DNA of 5,292 nt from positions 1-5,292 of the forward strand of contig JAHHMJ010000536.1 in NCBI GenBank assembly GCA_018678395.1. Reading direction: 5' to 3'. The notes below the pieces were generated by a model. It had not been told where the DNA came from. It saw nothing but the letters and a program-made list of their open reading frames with translations, and ran no database searches. Made by a program: the position numbers and the translations under genes. This DNA is from Gemmatimonadota bacterium (GTDB lineage: Bacteria > Gemmatimonadota > Gemmatimonadetes > Longimicrobiales > Gaopeijiaceae). The number at the start of each line of letters is the position of its first letter. Within the stretch, counting starts at the first letter, position 1. Below are positions 1-5,292 of the stretch, in pieces.

Positions 1-1067
1 ATCCGAGCACCCTCGGGCGCTCCCCCGACCGGAAGATCGGGGGCACCCTCCACTGGGTGGCCGCCACCGGCGCGGTCCCCGCGGAGTTCCGCCTGTACGA
101 TCGCCTGTTCTCCGTTCCGGATCCCAACGACGTGCCCGAAGACGGGGACTTCACGGATCACCTGAACCCCGACTCGCTGACCACCCTGAACGGGTGGGTG
201 GAGCCGTCGCTCGTGGAGGGCGTTCCCGGAGTGCCGGTGCTGACGGCCCCCGCACCGGAGTCGCGGGTGCAGTTCGAGCGCCTCGGGTACTTCGCGCGAG
301 ATGCCGACTCGACGCGCCGGAAGCCGGTCTTCAACCGCATCGTTCCGCTGCGCGACACGTGGAAGAAGCGTGCCGCCGAGGGGGGGGCACCGAAGGGGCA
401 CACCGCGGCCGAGGGCCGGCCTCGCTCCGACGAGGACCGGGCGCCCGCACCCGTGCCGGTGTACCAGACCGACCAGGATCGCATCGCAGGCGAGCGGACC
501 GCGGCCCGGGAGGTCGATCCGGAGTTGGGCCGTCGCTTCGTCGCCTACCAGGACGCGCGGGGGTTGTCGACCAAGCAGGCGGACCTGCTCACGGCCGACC
601 GAGCCGTCTCGGACTTCTTCGAGGCCGCCGCCGCCGCTGCGGAAAGCGACTCCGACGCCGCCGCGTGGATCGTCAACGACCTCCAGGGGCTGCTGCCGGG
701 CGGGGGTGTTGCGGGACTGCCCGTCGACGGGAGCACCGTGGGCCGGCTGGTTCGGCTCGTCCTCGACGGCGGTGTCTCGCGCAGGGCGGCCAAGGATGTG
801 CTCGCGGAACTCGTGCGCGACGGTGGCGACCCCGAGGCGATCATCGAACGGGACGGCCTGGCTCCCCTCGACGACGAGGCCGCATTGCGTGCCGCCGTTC
901 AGGCCGTCCTGGCCGAGTGGCCGGACAAGGTGGTCGCCTACCGGGCGGGCCGAACCAACCTGATCGGGCTCTTCATGGGCCAGGTCATGAAGGCGACCGA
1001 GGGGAGGGCCGACCCCCAGGCGGTACGAACCCTGCTCGTCGAACTGCTCGGCGGAGAAGCGTCGTGA
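1..1067 (+). CDS. glnS: Glutaminyl-tRNA synthetase with C-terminal GatB/YqeY tail, 5' end missing
   Basis: GlnRS attaches glutamine to tRNA-Gln in the cytosol. The gene enters from the left edge: the frame is open from base 3, the match to GlnRS begins at once, and the in-frame GTG at 57 is internal. About 354 residues are visible. Up to about base 371 they match the end of the GlnRS anticodon-binding barrel ([20 protein letters not shown], then AEPS-like [19 protein letters not shown]). A charged, Pro/Ala-rich linker follows to about 510. From about 513 to the stop, about 184 residues match the C-terminal helical and tail domains of GatB, the tRNA-binding subunit of the amidotransferase GatCAB ([20 protein letters not shown] near the start, [17 protein letters not shown] near the end). 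A GlnRS with this kind of tail is known from Deinococcus. The catalytic Rossmann domain lies outside the window. The TGA stop overlaps the gltX GTG start. Confidence 0.95.
   Translation, partial: PSTLGRSPDRKIGGTLHWVAATGAVPAEFRLYDRLFSVPDPNDVPEDGDFTDHLNPDSLTTLNGWVEPSLVEGVPGVPVLTAPAPESRVQFERLGYFARDADSTRRKPVFNRIVPLRDTWKKRAAEGGAPKGHTAAEGRPRSDEDRAPAPVPVYQTDQDRIAGERTAAREVDPELGRRFVAYQDARGLSTKQADLLTADRAVSDFFEAAAAAAESDSDAAAWIVNDLQGLLPGGGVAGLPVDGSTVGRLVRLVLDGGVSRRAAKDVLAELVRDGGDPEAIIERDGLAPLDDEAALRAAVQAVLAEWPDKVVAYRAGRTNLIGLFMGQVMKATEGRADPQAVRTLLVELLGGEAS
1053..1056 (+). promoter_or_regulatory. Ribosome binding site for gltX
   Basis: GGAG lies inside the last codons of glnS, seven bases before the GTG at 1064. 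It decides the gltX start: the open frame itself runs back to about base 194, far into glnS, but GluRS homology begins only just after 1064. Confidence 0.7.
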
Positions 1068-2539
1068 CGTCCGAGACGATCCGGGTCCGGTTTCCGCCGT
1101 CGCCCACCGGGTATCTGCATGTCGGTGGGGCTCGTACGGCGCTCTTCAACTGGCTGCTGGCCCGACAGCGGTCCGGGGTGCTCGTCCTGCGGATCGAAGA
1201 CACGGACCGGGATCGGTCCAGCGAAGCCCACACCCGGGCCATCCTCGACGGCATGACCTGGCTGGGCCTGGATTGGGACGAGGGGCCCTTCTTCCAGAGT
1301 GACGGTGTGGAGCGTCACCGCGCGGCCGCGCTCCGGCTGCTCGACGACGGCAGGGCCTACCACGACTTCTCGGACCCGGGCGAACTCCGCGAAGAGGCTG
1401 CTCGTCGCGGCGTGGGCCACCCGTCGGCGATCGCCCGCGAGTGGGCCGACGCCACGGGTGTGGACGCCGCGCGTGAGCGGGCCGCCGCGGGGGAGCCGCA
1501 TGCGATCCGGCTGCGCATCCCCGCCGGCGAAACGGCGTGGGACGATGCCGTCCATGGACGCATGAGCTTCGCCAACCGCGATCTGGACGACTTCGTGATC
1601 CTGCGCTCCGACGGATCGCCGATCTACAACCTGGCCGTGGTGTGCGACGACGCGGAACAACGCATCACCCACGTCATCCGGGGCGACGACCACCTGTCGA
1701 ACACGCCCAAGCAGATCCTGCTCTACGAGGCCCTCGGCTGGCCCGTGCCGACCTTCGGGCACGTGCCGATGATTCTCGGACCCGACGGCAAGCGGCTGTC
1801 GAAGCGCCACGGCGCCACGGCGGTGGCCGACTACGAGGCCCACGGCATCCTGCCCGATGCGATGGTCAACTTCCTCGCGCTCCTCGGCTGGAATCCGGGC
1901 GATGAGCGCGAGGTCATGGATCGCGCCGAGCTGATCGAGGCGTTCTCGATGGACCGCGTGCAGAAGAAGAGCGCCGTCTTCGACACCGACAAGCTCGAGT
2001 GGCTCAATGGGCGCTACGTGGCGGGTCTGCCGCTCGCGGCGCTCGTGCCGAGCGCCCTCGATCGCCTCGAGGCCCGCGGGTTGGGCCCCGACCGCTGGGA
2101 CCCCGAGGCGCCGGGTCCGGAGGACGAAGGGTTCGGGGCTCTCCTGCAGCTCCTCCAGTCGAGGGCGCGCACCATCGAGGATCTGGCCGAGCAGGCGGAG
2201 CCGTTTCTGGTCGCCGAGCCGGAGCTGGAGGCGGCCGCGACCCGGAAGCACTGGGCCAGGGACCCCGCGGCCACGGCGGAGGGACTGCGCGCGCTCTGGG
2301 CGGCTCTGGACGCGGGCTCGTGGGAGGAGGAGCCGCTCGAGGTCCGCCTCCGCGCCTGCGCCGAGGAGCGAGGCGTCGGCGCGGGGAAGGTGATCCACCC
2401 GCTCCGGGTCGCGCTGACCGGGCGGACGCGGAGTCCCGGGATCTTCGAAGTACTGGCGTGGCTGGGCCGTGATCGAGCCGAGCGACGGGTTCGGCGGGCC
2501 CTGTCGATCCTCGAGGAGCCAGATGTTTTCCTTTCTTGA
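1064..2539 (+). CDS. gltX: Glutamyl-tRNA synthetase
   Basis: Class I synthetase that charges tRNA-Glu with glutamate in the cytosol; 491 residues, a normal length for bacterial GluRS. The start is the GTG at 1064, supported by GGAG seven bases upstream and by homology beginning with [20 protein letters not shown]. The HIGH-type motif is HVGG at residues 19-22, the conserved RGDDH is at 206-210, and the KMSKS-type motif is KRLSKR at 243-248. The C-terminal third is the helical anticodon-binding region, ending in the family-typical [19 protein letters not shown]. The cysteines that bind zinc in the E. coli enzyme are absent: AYKCYC is here AYHDFS around residue 100, as in other zinc-free GluRS. 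The gene overlaps glnS by GTGA, which suggests coupled translation. Whether it is strictly tRNA-Glu specific cannot be read directly, but a GlnRS next door makes a discriminating enzyme likely. Confidence 0.97.
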   Translation: MTSETIRVRFPPSPTGYLHVGGARTALFNWLLARQRSGVLVLRIEDTDRDRSSEAHTRAILDGMTWLGLDWDEGPFFQSDGVERHRAAALRLLDDGRAYHDFSDPGELREEAARRGVGHPSAIAREWADATGVDAARERAAAGEPHAIRLRIPAGETAWDDAVHGRMSFANRDLDDFVILRSDGSPIYNLAVVCDDAEQRITHVIRGDDHLSNTPKQILLYEALGWPVPTFGHVPMILGPDGKRLSKRHGATAVADYEAHGILPDAMVNFLALLGWNPGDEREVMDRAELIEAFSMDRVQKKSAVFDTDKLEWLNGRYVAGLPLAALVPSALDRLEARGLGPDRWDPEAPGPEDEGFGALLQLLQSRARTIEDLAEQAEPFLVAEPELEAAATRKHWARDPAATAEGLRALWAALDAGSWEEEPLEVRLRACAEERGVGAGKVIHPLRVALTGRTRSPGIFEVLAWLGRDRAERRVRRALSILEEPDVFLS

Positions 2540-2565
2540 CACGGATTCCGGCGCAAGATTAGTCT
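2536..2565 (+). promoter_or_regulatory. Probable sigma-70-type promoter for the lexA-like/tadA/GT4 cluster
   Basis: A perfect -35 hexamer TTGACA (2536-2541) is followed after 18 bases by TAGTCT (2560-2565), which keeps the T, A and final T most conserved in -10 elements. The -35 includes the gltX TGA stop (2537-2539), so the promoter begins exactly where the upstream operon ends. It is the only good promoter-like pair seen in the window. Transcription would start near 2572 and give a leader of about 100 bases. This is read by eye only. Confidence 0.6.
2542..2550. promoter_or_regulatory. Short palindrome CGGATTCCG in the promoter spacer, possible operator
   Basis: Arms CGGA and TCCG flank a single central base, directly after the -35 hexamer. 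The position suits a repressor site, and the LexA-like protein encoded downstream is an obvious candidate ligand by autoregulation. A 4+1+4 palindrome can easily occur by chance in GC-rich DNA, and it does not match a LexA box that I know. Confidence 0.2.
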
Positions 2566-2585
2566 AGCCCTTCCGTTCCAGCCGG

Positions 2586-2593
2586 GCGTACGC
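2586..2593. promoter_or_regulatory. 8-base perfect palindrome GCGTACGC, possible operator
   Basis: A perfect palindrome about 20 bases downstream of the putative -10, in the untranslated leader of the LexA-like gene. It could be a repressor site near the transcription start. It is short, seen once, and not extended by its flanks, so chance is a fair alternative. Confidence 0.2.
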
Positions 2594-2598
2594 ATCGA

Positions 2599-2624
2599 CG
2601 GCGCTCTTTCGGCGCGCTGCGCCG
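2599..2624 (+). repeat. Hairpin-forming repeats in the leader of the LexA-like gene
   Basis: CGGCGC occurs at 2599-2604 and again at 2610-2615, and its complement GCGCCG lies at 2619-2624. The downstream copy gives a 6-bp GC stem with the 3-base loop GCT; the upstream copy could pair with the same right arm instead, making two mutually exclusive hairpins. No T-run follows, so this is not a standard intrinsic terminator for gltX. It could shape the leader mRNA or be a by-product of high GC. Confidence 0.35.
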
Positions 2625-2661
2625 CCGCTCGGCTCCAATGCACCTGCCCGCTTCACAGCAT

Positions 2662-2665
2662 GGAG
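2662..2665 (+). promoter_or_regulatory. Ribosome binding site for the LexA-like gene
   Basis: GGAG sits five bases before the ATG at 2671. It favours that start over the in-frame ATG at 2638, which has no purine-rich sequence ahead of it and would add a non-homologous N-terminus, and over the ATG at 2683. Confidence 0.6.
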
Positions 2666-2670
2666 TCCCG

Positions 2671-3327
2671 ATGGCCCTGGCCATGACCGACATCGAGCGG
2701 AAGATCCTGGATTTCATGGTGAACTACCTCCGGTCGAACACCTACCAGCCCTCGATTCGGGAGATCGGACAGCGGTTCGGGATCAAGAGCACGAAGACGG
2801 TATCCGAGCACCTCCAGGCCCTGGCCGACAAGGGATTCCTCGAGCGCGACCCGTCGCGTTCCCGCGGGGTCCGCATCCTCGGCATGGATCTGCACCCCGA
2901 AGCGGTCACGCTGCCGTGCTTCGACGGGCTTCCCACCGATCGGCTCGCCGCCGGTCCGGCGCATGCCCCGAAGCAGATGACCCTCGATCGCCGACTCGCG
3001 GGGGCCAAGGGCAGCTTCATGGCCCGGGTGCGCGGCGACGAACTCGCGGTGCTGGGAGTGGGCGAGGGCGATTGGGCCATTCTCGAGCCCGCCGAATTGA
3101 CCGACGTTCTCGACGGAGAGGTCGTCGCCGTCGAGGTCGGTGGCACGCCCGCGGCCTATCGGCGCGTGTCGCGCAACGGGCGCGGTGTCTACGTGCAGGG
3201 TCTGCGGGCTTCGGACGCGGCGCTTCTCATCGAGGAGCCCGGTAGCATCCGCGTCGTCGGACGGGTCGCGGGCTTCGTTCGCCGCTTCGACGGTCCGGCC
3301 GCCCCGGCGAGCCTCACCGCCCACTGA
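2671..3327 (+). CDS. lexA: LexA-family repressor lacking the self-cleavage Ser/Lys dyad
   Basis: 218 residues from the ATG at 2671, chosen for its GGAG. Residues 6-70 are a clear LexA winged helix-turn-helix (TDIERKILDFMVNYL, then QPSIREIGQRFGIKS, the recognition-helix region TVSEHLQALADKGFLER, and the wing DPSRSRGVRIL). Residues 81-206 follow the LexA S24 peptidase-like fold, ending GRVAGFVRRF. Classical LexA represses SOS genes and cuts itself at Ala-Gly when stimulated by RecA. Here the GDSM motif is GDEL (residues 122-125), putting Glu124 in place of the nucleophile, and the VKRL motif is YRRV, putting Arg164 in place of the general-base lysine. No lysine occurs after residue 113. An Ala94-Gly95 pair remains, but about five residues further from the LP motif than in E. 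coli. I infer DNA binding and dimerisation without autoproteolysis. The symbol is by homology; an SOS role is unproven. It probably leads an operon with tadA, 26 bases downstream. Confidence 0.88.
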   Translation: MALAMTDIERKILDFMVNYLRSNTYQPSIREIGQRFGIKSTKTVSEHLQALADKGFLERDPSRSRGVRILGMDLHPEAVTLPCFDGLPTDRLAAGPAHAPKQMTLDRRLAGAKGSFMARVRGDELAVLGVGEGDWAILEPAELTDVLDGEVVAVEVGGTPAAYRRVSRNGRGVYVQGLRASDAALLIEEPGSIRVVGRVAGFVRRFDGPAAPASLTAH

Positions 3328-3353
3328 CCCCTCGGGGCCGCGGGCCCGACGTC

Positions 3354-3833
3354 GTGCGTTCCCCGCCGTCGACCGATCCCGTCCAGACGGGGGACCGCGC
3401 GTTCATGGCGCGGGCGCTCGAACAGGCGCGCGCTGCGGCCGAGATGGGCGAGGTTCCGGTCGGGGCCGTTCTCGTTCGGGACGGTCGGGTCGTCGCCGAG
3501 GGTCACAATCGCACCATGACCGACGCCGACCCGACCGCGCACGCCGAGGTGGTCGTGTTGCGGAAGGCCGCACGGGACCAGGGCGATTTCAGGCTCGAGC
3601 GCACCACCCTGTACGTCACCCTCGAGCCCTGTGCCCAGTGCGCCGGCGCGATCGTATTGGCTCGCGTGCCCCGGGTGGTGTTCGGCGCCTCGGATCCGAA
3701 GTCGGGAATGGTCGGGTCGCTCGGCAACCTGCTCCAGCATCCGCGACTCAACCATCGGTCGGCGGTGACGCGCGGCGTGCTCGGTGAGCCTGCGGGTGAC
3801 CTGCTCCGACGCTTCTTCCGCGCCCGCCGGTGA
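3354..3833 (+). CDS. tadA: tRNA-specific adenosine(34) deaminase
   Basis: TadA deaminates adenosine 34 of tRNA-Arg(ACG) to inosine, letting one tRNA read several Arg codons; it works as a cytosolic homodimer. The 159-residue product has the cytidine-deaminase-fold motifs: HAE at 63-65 (zinc ligand His63, proton-shuttle Glu65) and PCAQCAG at 92-98 (zinc ligands Cys93 and Cys96). EVPVGAVLV (33-41), TLYVTLEP (85-92), VVFGASDPKSG (108-118) and LLQHPRLNHR (126-135) are family-typical and fit TadA better than guanine deaminase. I chose the GTG at 3354: the next in-frame start, ATG at 3405, would cut off the start of the first helix (DRAFMARALE). No strong ribosome site is seen before it. It lies 26 bases after the LexA-like gene and overlaps the next gene by GTGA. 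Confidence 0.95.
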   Translation: MRSPPSTDPVQTGDRAFMARALEQARAAAEMGEVPVGAVLVRDGRVVAEGHNRTMTDADPTAHAEVVVLRKAARDQGDFRLERTTLYVTLEPCAQCAGAIVLARVPRVVFGASDPKSGMVGSLGNLLQHPRLNHRSAVTRGVLGEPAGDLLRRFFRARR

Positions 3834-4873
3834 AGCTCGCGCTGTACAACACCAACCCTGCGTGGGGCGGTGGAGAGCGGTGGTTCCTGGACGCCGCGAG
3901 CGCCCTCGAGGCCCGGGGGCACGAGGTGGTGCGCATCGGGTCGCCCGGCACGCCGCTCTTCGACCGGTGGGGCCGCAACGCCCGCACGGTGAGCGATGCG
4001 CTTCGGGCGCGGGGCAGCGCACTCCCGGACCTCGTGCTCGCGAACAGCGGCCGCGAGGTCCGCACCGCGCTGCGGACGCTGTCGCGGTCGGCTCAGACGC
4101 GCATCGTTCTGCGCCGCGGAATCGACCGTCCGCTGCGCGACAACTGGGTCCGGCGCCGATCGTGGCGCCGCCTGTCGGGAATCCTCGTGAACTCGGATGC
4201 GACCGGGCGGACCGTGCGAGAGGCGCTGCCCTGGTTCCCGGGGGATCGGATTCGGCGGATCTACAACCCGGTGACCCTCGAGGCGCGGCCGAGACGGACC
4301 GACTCGTCCGCCTTCGACATCGGCGCCGTGGCGAGGCTGGTGCGGCAGAAGGGGATCGACGTGCTGCTCGAGGCGCTCGCCCGCGCGGAGACGACCCCGG
4401 CCTGGCGGCTCACGATCGCCGGTGATGGGGCGGAGCGTGGGGCCCTGGAGGAGCAGGCGGCGCGACTCGGGCTCGCCGACCGCGTGGAGTTCCGGGGTCA
4501 TGTCGACGATGTGGCGCGGTTCTATGCCGGCCTGGATCTCCTGGTGGTCCCGTCGCGCTACGAGGGCTTCGGCTTCGTCGCGGTCGAAGGCGCCCTTGCC
4601 GGTCTCCCGGTCATCGCCAGCCGGGTGAGCAGCCTTCCGGAGGTGGTGGCGGACGGCACCACCGGACGCCTCGTGCCGCCCGAGGATCCGTCGGCGCTCG
4701 CCGCGGCGATCGAGGCGGTCGCGGAAGACGTGGATCTCGCGGCGCGCTACGGGCAGGCGGGGCGGGAGCGGGCGCGCCGAGCGTTCTCGGCCGACCGCCT
4801 CTACACCGAGCTGGAGGCGTTTCTGGGCGAGGCCGCTCGGTGGCTCCCGGTCCGGGACTCGCACAGGGCGTAG
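3830..4873 (+). CDS. GT4-family (GT-B fold) glycosyltransferase
   Basis: Retaining glycosyltransferase of the large GT4 group, which moves a sugar from an activated nucleotide donor to a glycan or lipid acceptor at the cytoplasmic face of the membrane. The 347-residue product starts MKLALYNTNPAWGGGERWF, with the glycine-rich N-terminal loop at 13-15. The C-terminal donor domain has VARLVRQKG with Arg169 and Lys174 (donor phosphate contacts in the family), AGDGAERGALE, and the EX7E motif at Glu245 and Glu253 within SRYEGFGFVAVEGALAGLPV. No signal peptide or membrane span is evident. The GTG start overlaps the tadA stop and has no ribosome site, so translation probably depends on coupling to tadA. 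Donor and acceptor cannot be read from sequence. The convergent WaaE-like gene next door makes lipopolysaccharide core or another surface glycan the likeliest product. Confidence 0.9.
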   Translation: MKLALYNTNPAWGGGERWFLDAASALEARGHEVVRIGSPGTPLFDRWGRNARTVSDALRARGSALPDLVLANSGREVRTALRTLSRSAQTRIVLRRGIDRPLRDNWVRRRSWRRLSGILVNSDATGRTVREALPWFPGDRIRRIYNPVTLEARPRRTDSSAFDIGAVARLVRQKGIDVLLEALARAETTPAWRLTIAGDGAERGALEEQAARLGLADRVEFRGHVDDVARFYAGLDLLVVPSRYEGFGFVAVEGALAGLPVIASRVSSLPEVVADGTTGRLVPPEDPSALAAAIEAVAEDVDLAARYGQAGRERARRAFSADRLYTELEAFLGEAARWLPVRDSHRA

Positions 4874-4883
4874 CCCGAGGCTA
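4871..4883. repeat. Inverted repeat joining two convergent TAG stops
   Basis: TAGCC (4871-4875), loop CGA, GGCTA (4879-4883). The left arm begins with the stop of the GT4 gene and the right arm, read on the minus strand, begins with the stop of the opposing glycosyltransferase. Only 7 bases separate the two genes. The 5-bp stem without T-runs is too weak to call a terminator with confidence, yet it is the only candidate between the two converging transcripts. Confidence 0.35.
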
Positions 4884-5292
4884 GTCGGCCAGTGCGTCCG
4901 GATCGCTGCGATCGGCCGCCGCGGCCGGGTCCCTCGGGACGCCCCGCCGCTCCAGGTCCCAGAGCTTGGCGTACTTGAGGAAGACCGAGGTCGCAGTGCT
5001 GAGCGCCACGACCAGACCGGGCACGCCGTCCAGAACGCCCCGCTGCGGCACCATCTTCTTGACGAACGCCAGTGGGGGCCGGAAAGCGACGTCGATCCAC
5101 CCGGCGCGGCGGCCGCGGGCGTGGAGGGTCTCGGCGGCGAGCGTACTGTAGCGATTCAGCTTCGCGACGTGGTGGGCGAGGGTGGCGTAGGGGTGGTGCA
5201 GAAGACCGCAGGTGAGCTGACCGACGGGGCCTTCCACGACCACACGTTCGTGGACCTGGCCCCCGACCCACGCGGCCCAGCGGCGATCGTAG
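4881..5292 (-). CDS. Family 2 glycosyltransferase, WaaE/KdtX type, C-terminal part
   Basis: The gene enters from the right edge on the minus strand; 136 C-terminal residues are visible, and the frame stays open to the edge beyond the GTG at 5243, so that codon is internal (the residues before it read YDRRWAAWVGGQVHERV). The segment HHPYATLAHHVAKLNRYSTL, then PPLAFVKKMV, GVLDGVPGLVVAL and VFLKYAKLWDLERRG, match the C-terminal half of WaaE/KdtX-like enzymes, which add a hexose to the lipopolysaccharide inner core. The stretch GLVVALSTATSVFLKYA is hydrophobic and probably membrane-associated. The nucleotide-sugar-binding N-terminal domain with its DXD-type motif lies outside the window. The tail after LERRG is low-complexity, Ala/Asp-rich and probably disordered. 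The sugar transferred cannot be told; related family 2 enzymes for other surface glycans share this layout. Confidence 0.85.
   Translation of the reverse strand, partial: YDRRWAAWVGGQVHERVVVEGPVGQLTCGLLHHPYATLAHHVAKLNRYSTLAAETLHARGRRAGWIDVAFRPPLAFVKKMVPQRGVLDGVPGLVVALSTATSVFLKYAKLWDLERRGVPRDPAAAADRSDPDALAD

Noticed and set aside
57..59. GTG at 57 as a gene start giving a 336-residue protein
   Set aside because: The frame is open back to base 3 and the residues before it match GlnRS, so this is an internal valine of a truncated gene.
194..1063. Long N-terminal extension of gltX in the same frame
   Set aside because: This stretch overlaps glnS in another frame, has arginine-rich shadow composition, and GluRS homology begins only just after 1064, where a ribosome site is present.
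938..2542. 534-codon open frame on the minus strand opposite gltX
   Set aside because: It lies wholly antisense to a GluRS with all its motifs; its composition (Arg, Pro, Gly, Leu rich) and lack of any recognisable motif are typical of antisense frames in GC-rich genes.
2559..2567. TTAGTCTAG as a Xanthomonas-like LexA box
   Set aside because: Only a short TAG-T-CTA symmetry exists, it coincides with the -10 element, and the long flanking palindrome expected of that box is absent.
2599..2624. Intrinsic terminator after gltX
   Set aside because: The GC stem is present but no T-run follows, and it lies downstream of the next gene's promoter.
2638..2670. Earlier ATG for the LexA-like gene at 2638
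   Set aside because: No ribosome site precedes it and the 11 extra residues have no LexA counterpart; ATG 2671 has GGAG at a proper distance.
3335..3347. GGGCC-GCG-GGCCC hairpin between the LexA-like gene and tadA
   Set aside because: A 5-bp stem with no T-run in a 26-base gap; common by chance at this GC content and not convincing as a terminator.
3503..4864. 453-codon open frame on the minus strand opposite tadA and the GT4 gene
   Set aside because: Antisense to two well-supported genes, spans their junction, and shows no family motif; a GC-driven shadow.

Overview
This is a high-GC, gene-dense bacterial window with no large non-coding stretch. It holds six protein genes: five on the plus strand in two tight clusters, and one on the minus strand running in from the right edge. 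Two genes are cut by the window edges, the 5' end of glnS on the left and the 5' end of a family 2 glycosyltransferase on the right. High GC, GTG starts with 4-base stop/start overlaps, a glutaminyl-tRNA synthetase carrying a GatB-type tail, and envelope glycosyltransferases of the lipopolysaccharide-core kind suggest a diderm bacterium outside the best-studied groups. A Gemmatimonadota-like lineage is my guess; it is an inference from style and not proven by any marker here.

Bases 1-2539 hold an aminoacyl-tRNA synthetase pair. The 3' part of glnS (GlnRS C-terminal anticodon-binding barrel, a linker, then a GatB/YqeY tail) overlaps gltX (GluRS) by the four bases GTGA. The two enzymes charge tRNA-Gln and tRNA-Glu and look translationally coupled.

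Bases 2536-2670 form the only real intergenic region. A consensus -35 (TTGACA) contains the gltX stop codon and is followed 18 bases later by a plausible -10. After it comes a leader of about 100 bases with a GC hairpin and two short palindromes that could be operators.

Bases 2671-4873 hold a second cluster, probably one transcription unit: a LexA-family repressor, tadA (wobble adenosine deaminase of tRNA-Arg) 26 bases later, and a GT4 glycosyltransferase overlapping tadA by GTGA. The LexA-family protein is the most interesting object in the window. Its N-terminal winged helix is intact, but the catalytic serine of the GDSM motif is Glu and the catalytic lysine is Arg, and no lysine follows residue 113. 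It should therefore be unable to cleave itself, and if it represses genes it must be relieved by some route other than RecA-stimulated autoproteolysis.

Bases 4881-5292 (minus strand) are the C-terminal part of a WaaE/KdtX-type family 2 glycosyltransferase that converges on the GT4 gene. The two opposing TAG stops sit in the arms of one 13-base inverted repeat. Together the two glycosyltransferases suggest that cell-surface glycan synthesis starts on the right side of the window. I see no tRNA or rRNA gene, insertion sequence, CRISPR array or attachment site.
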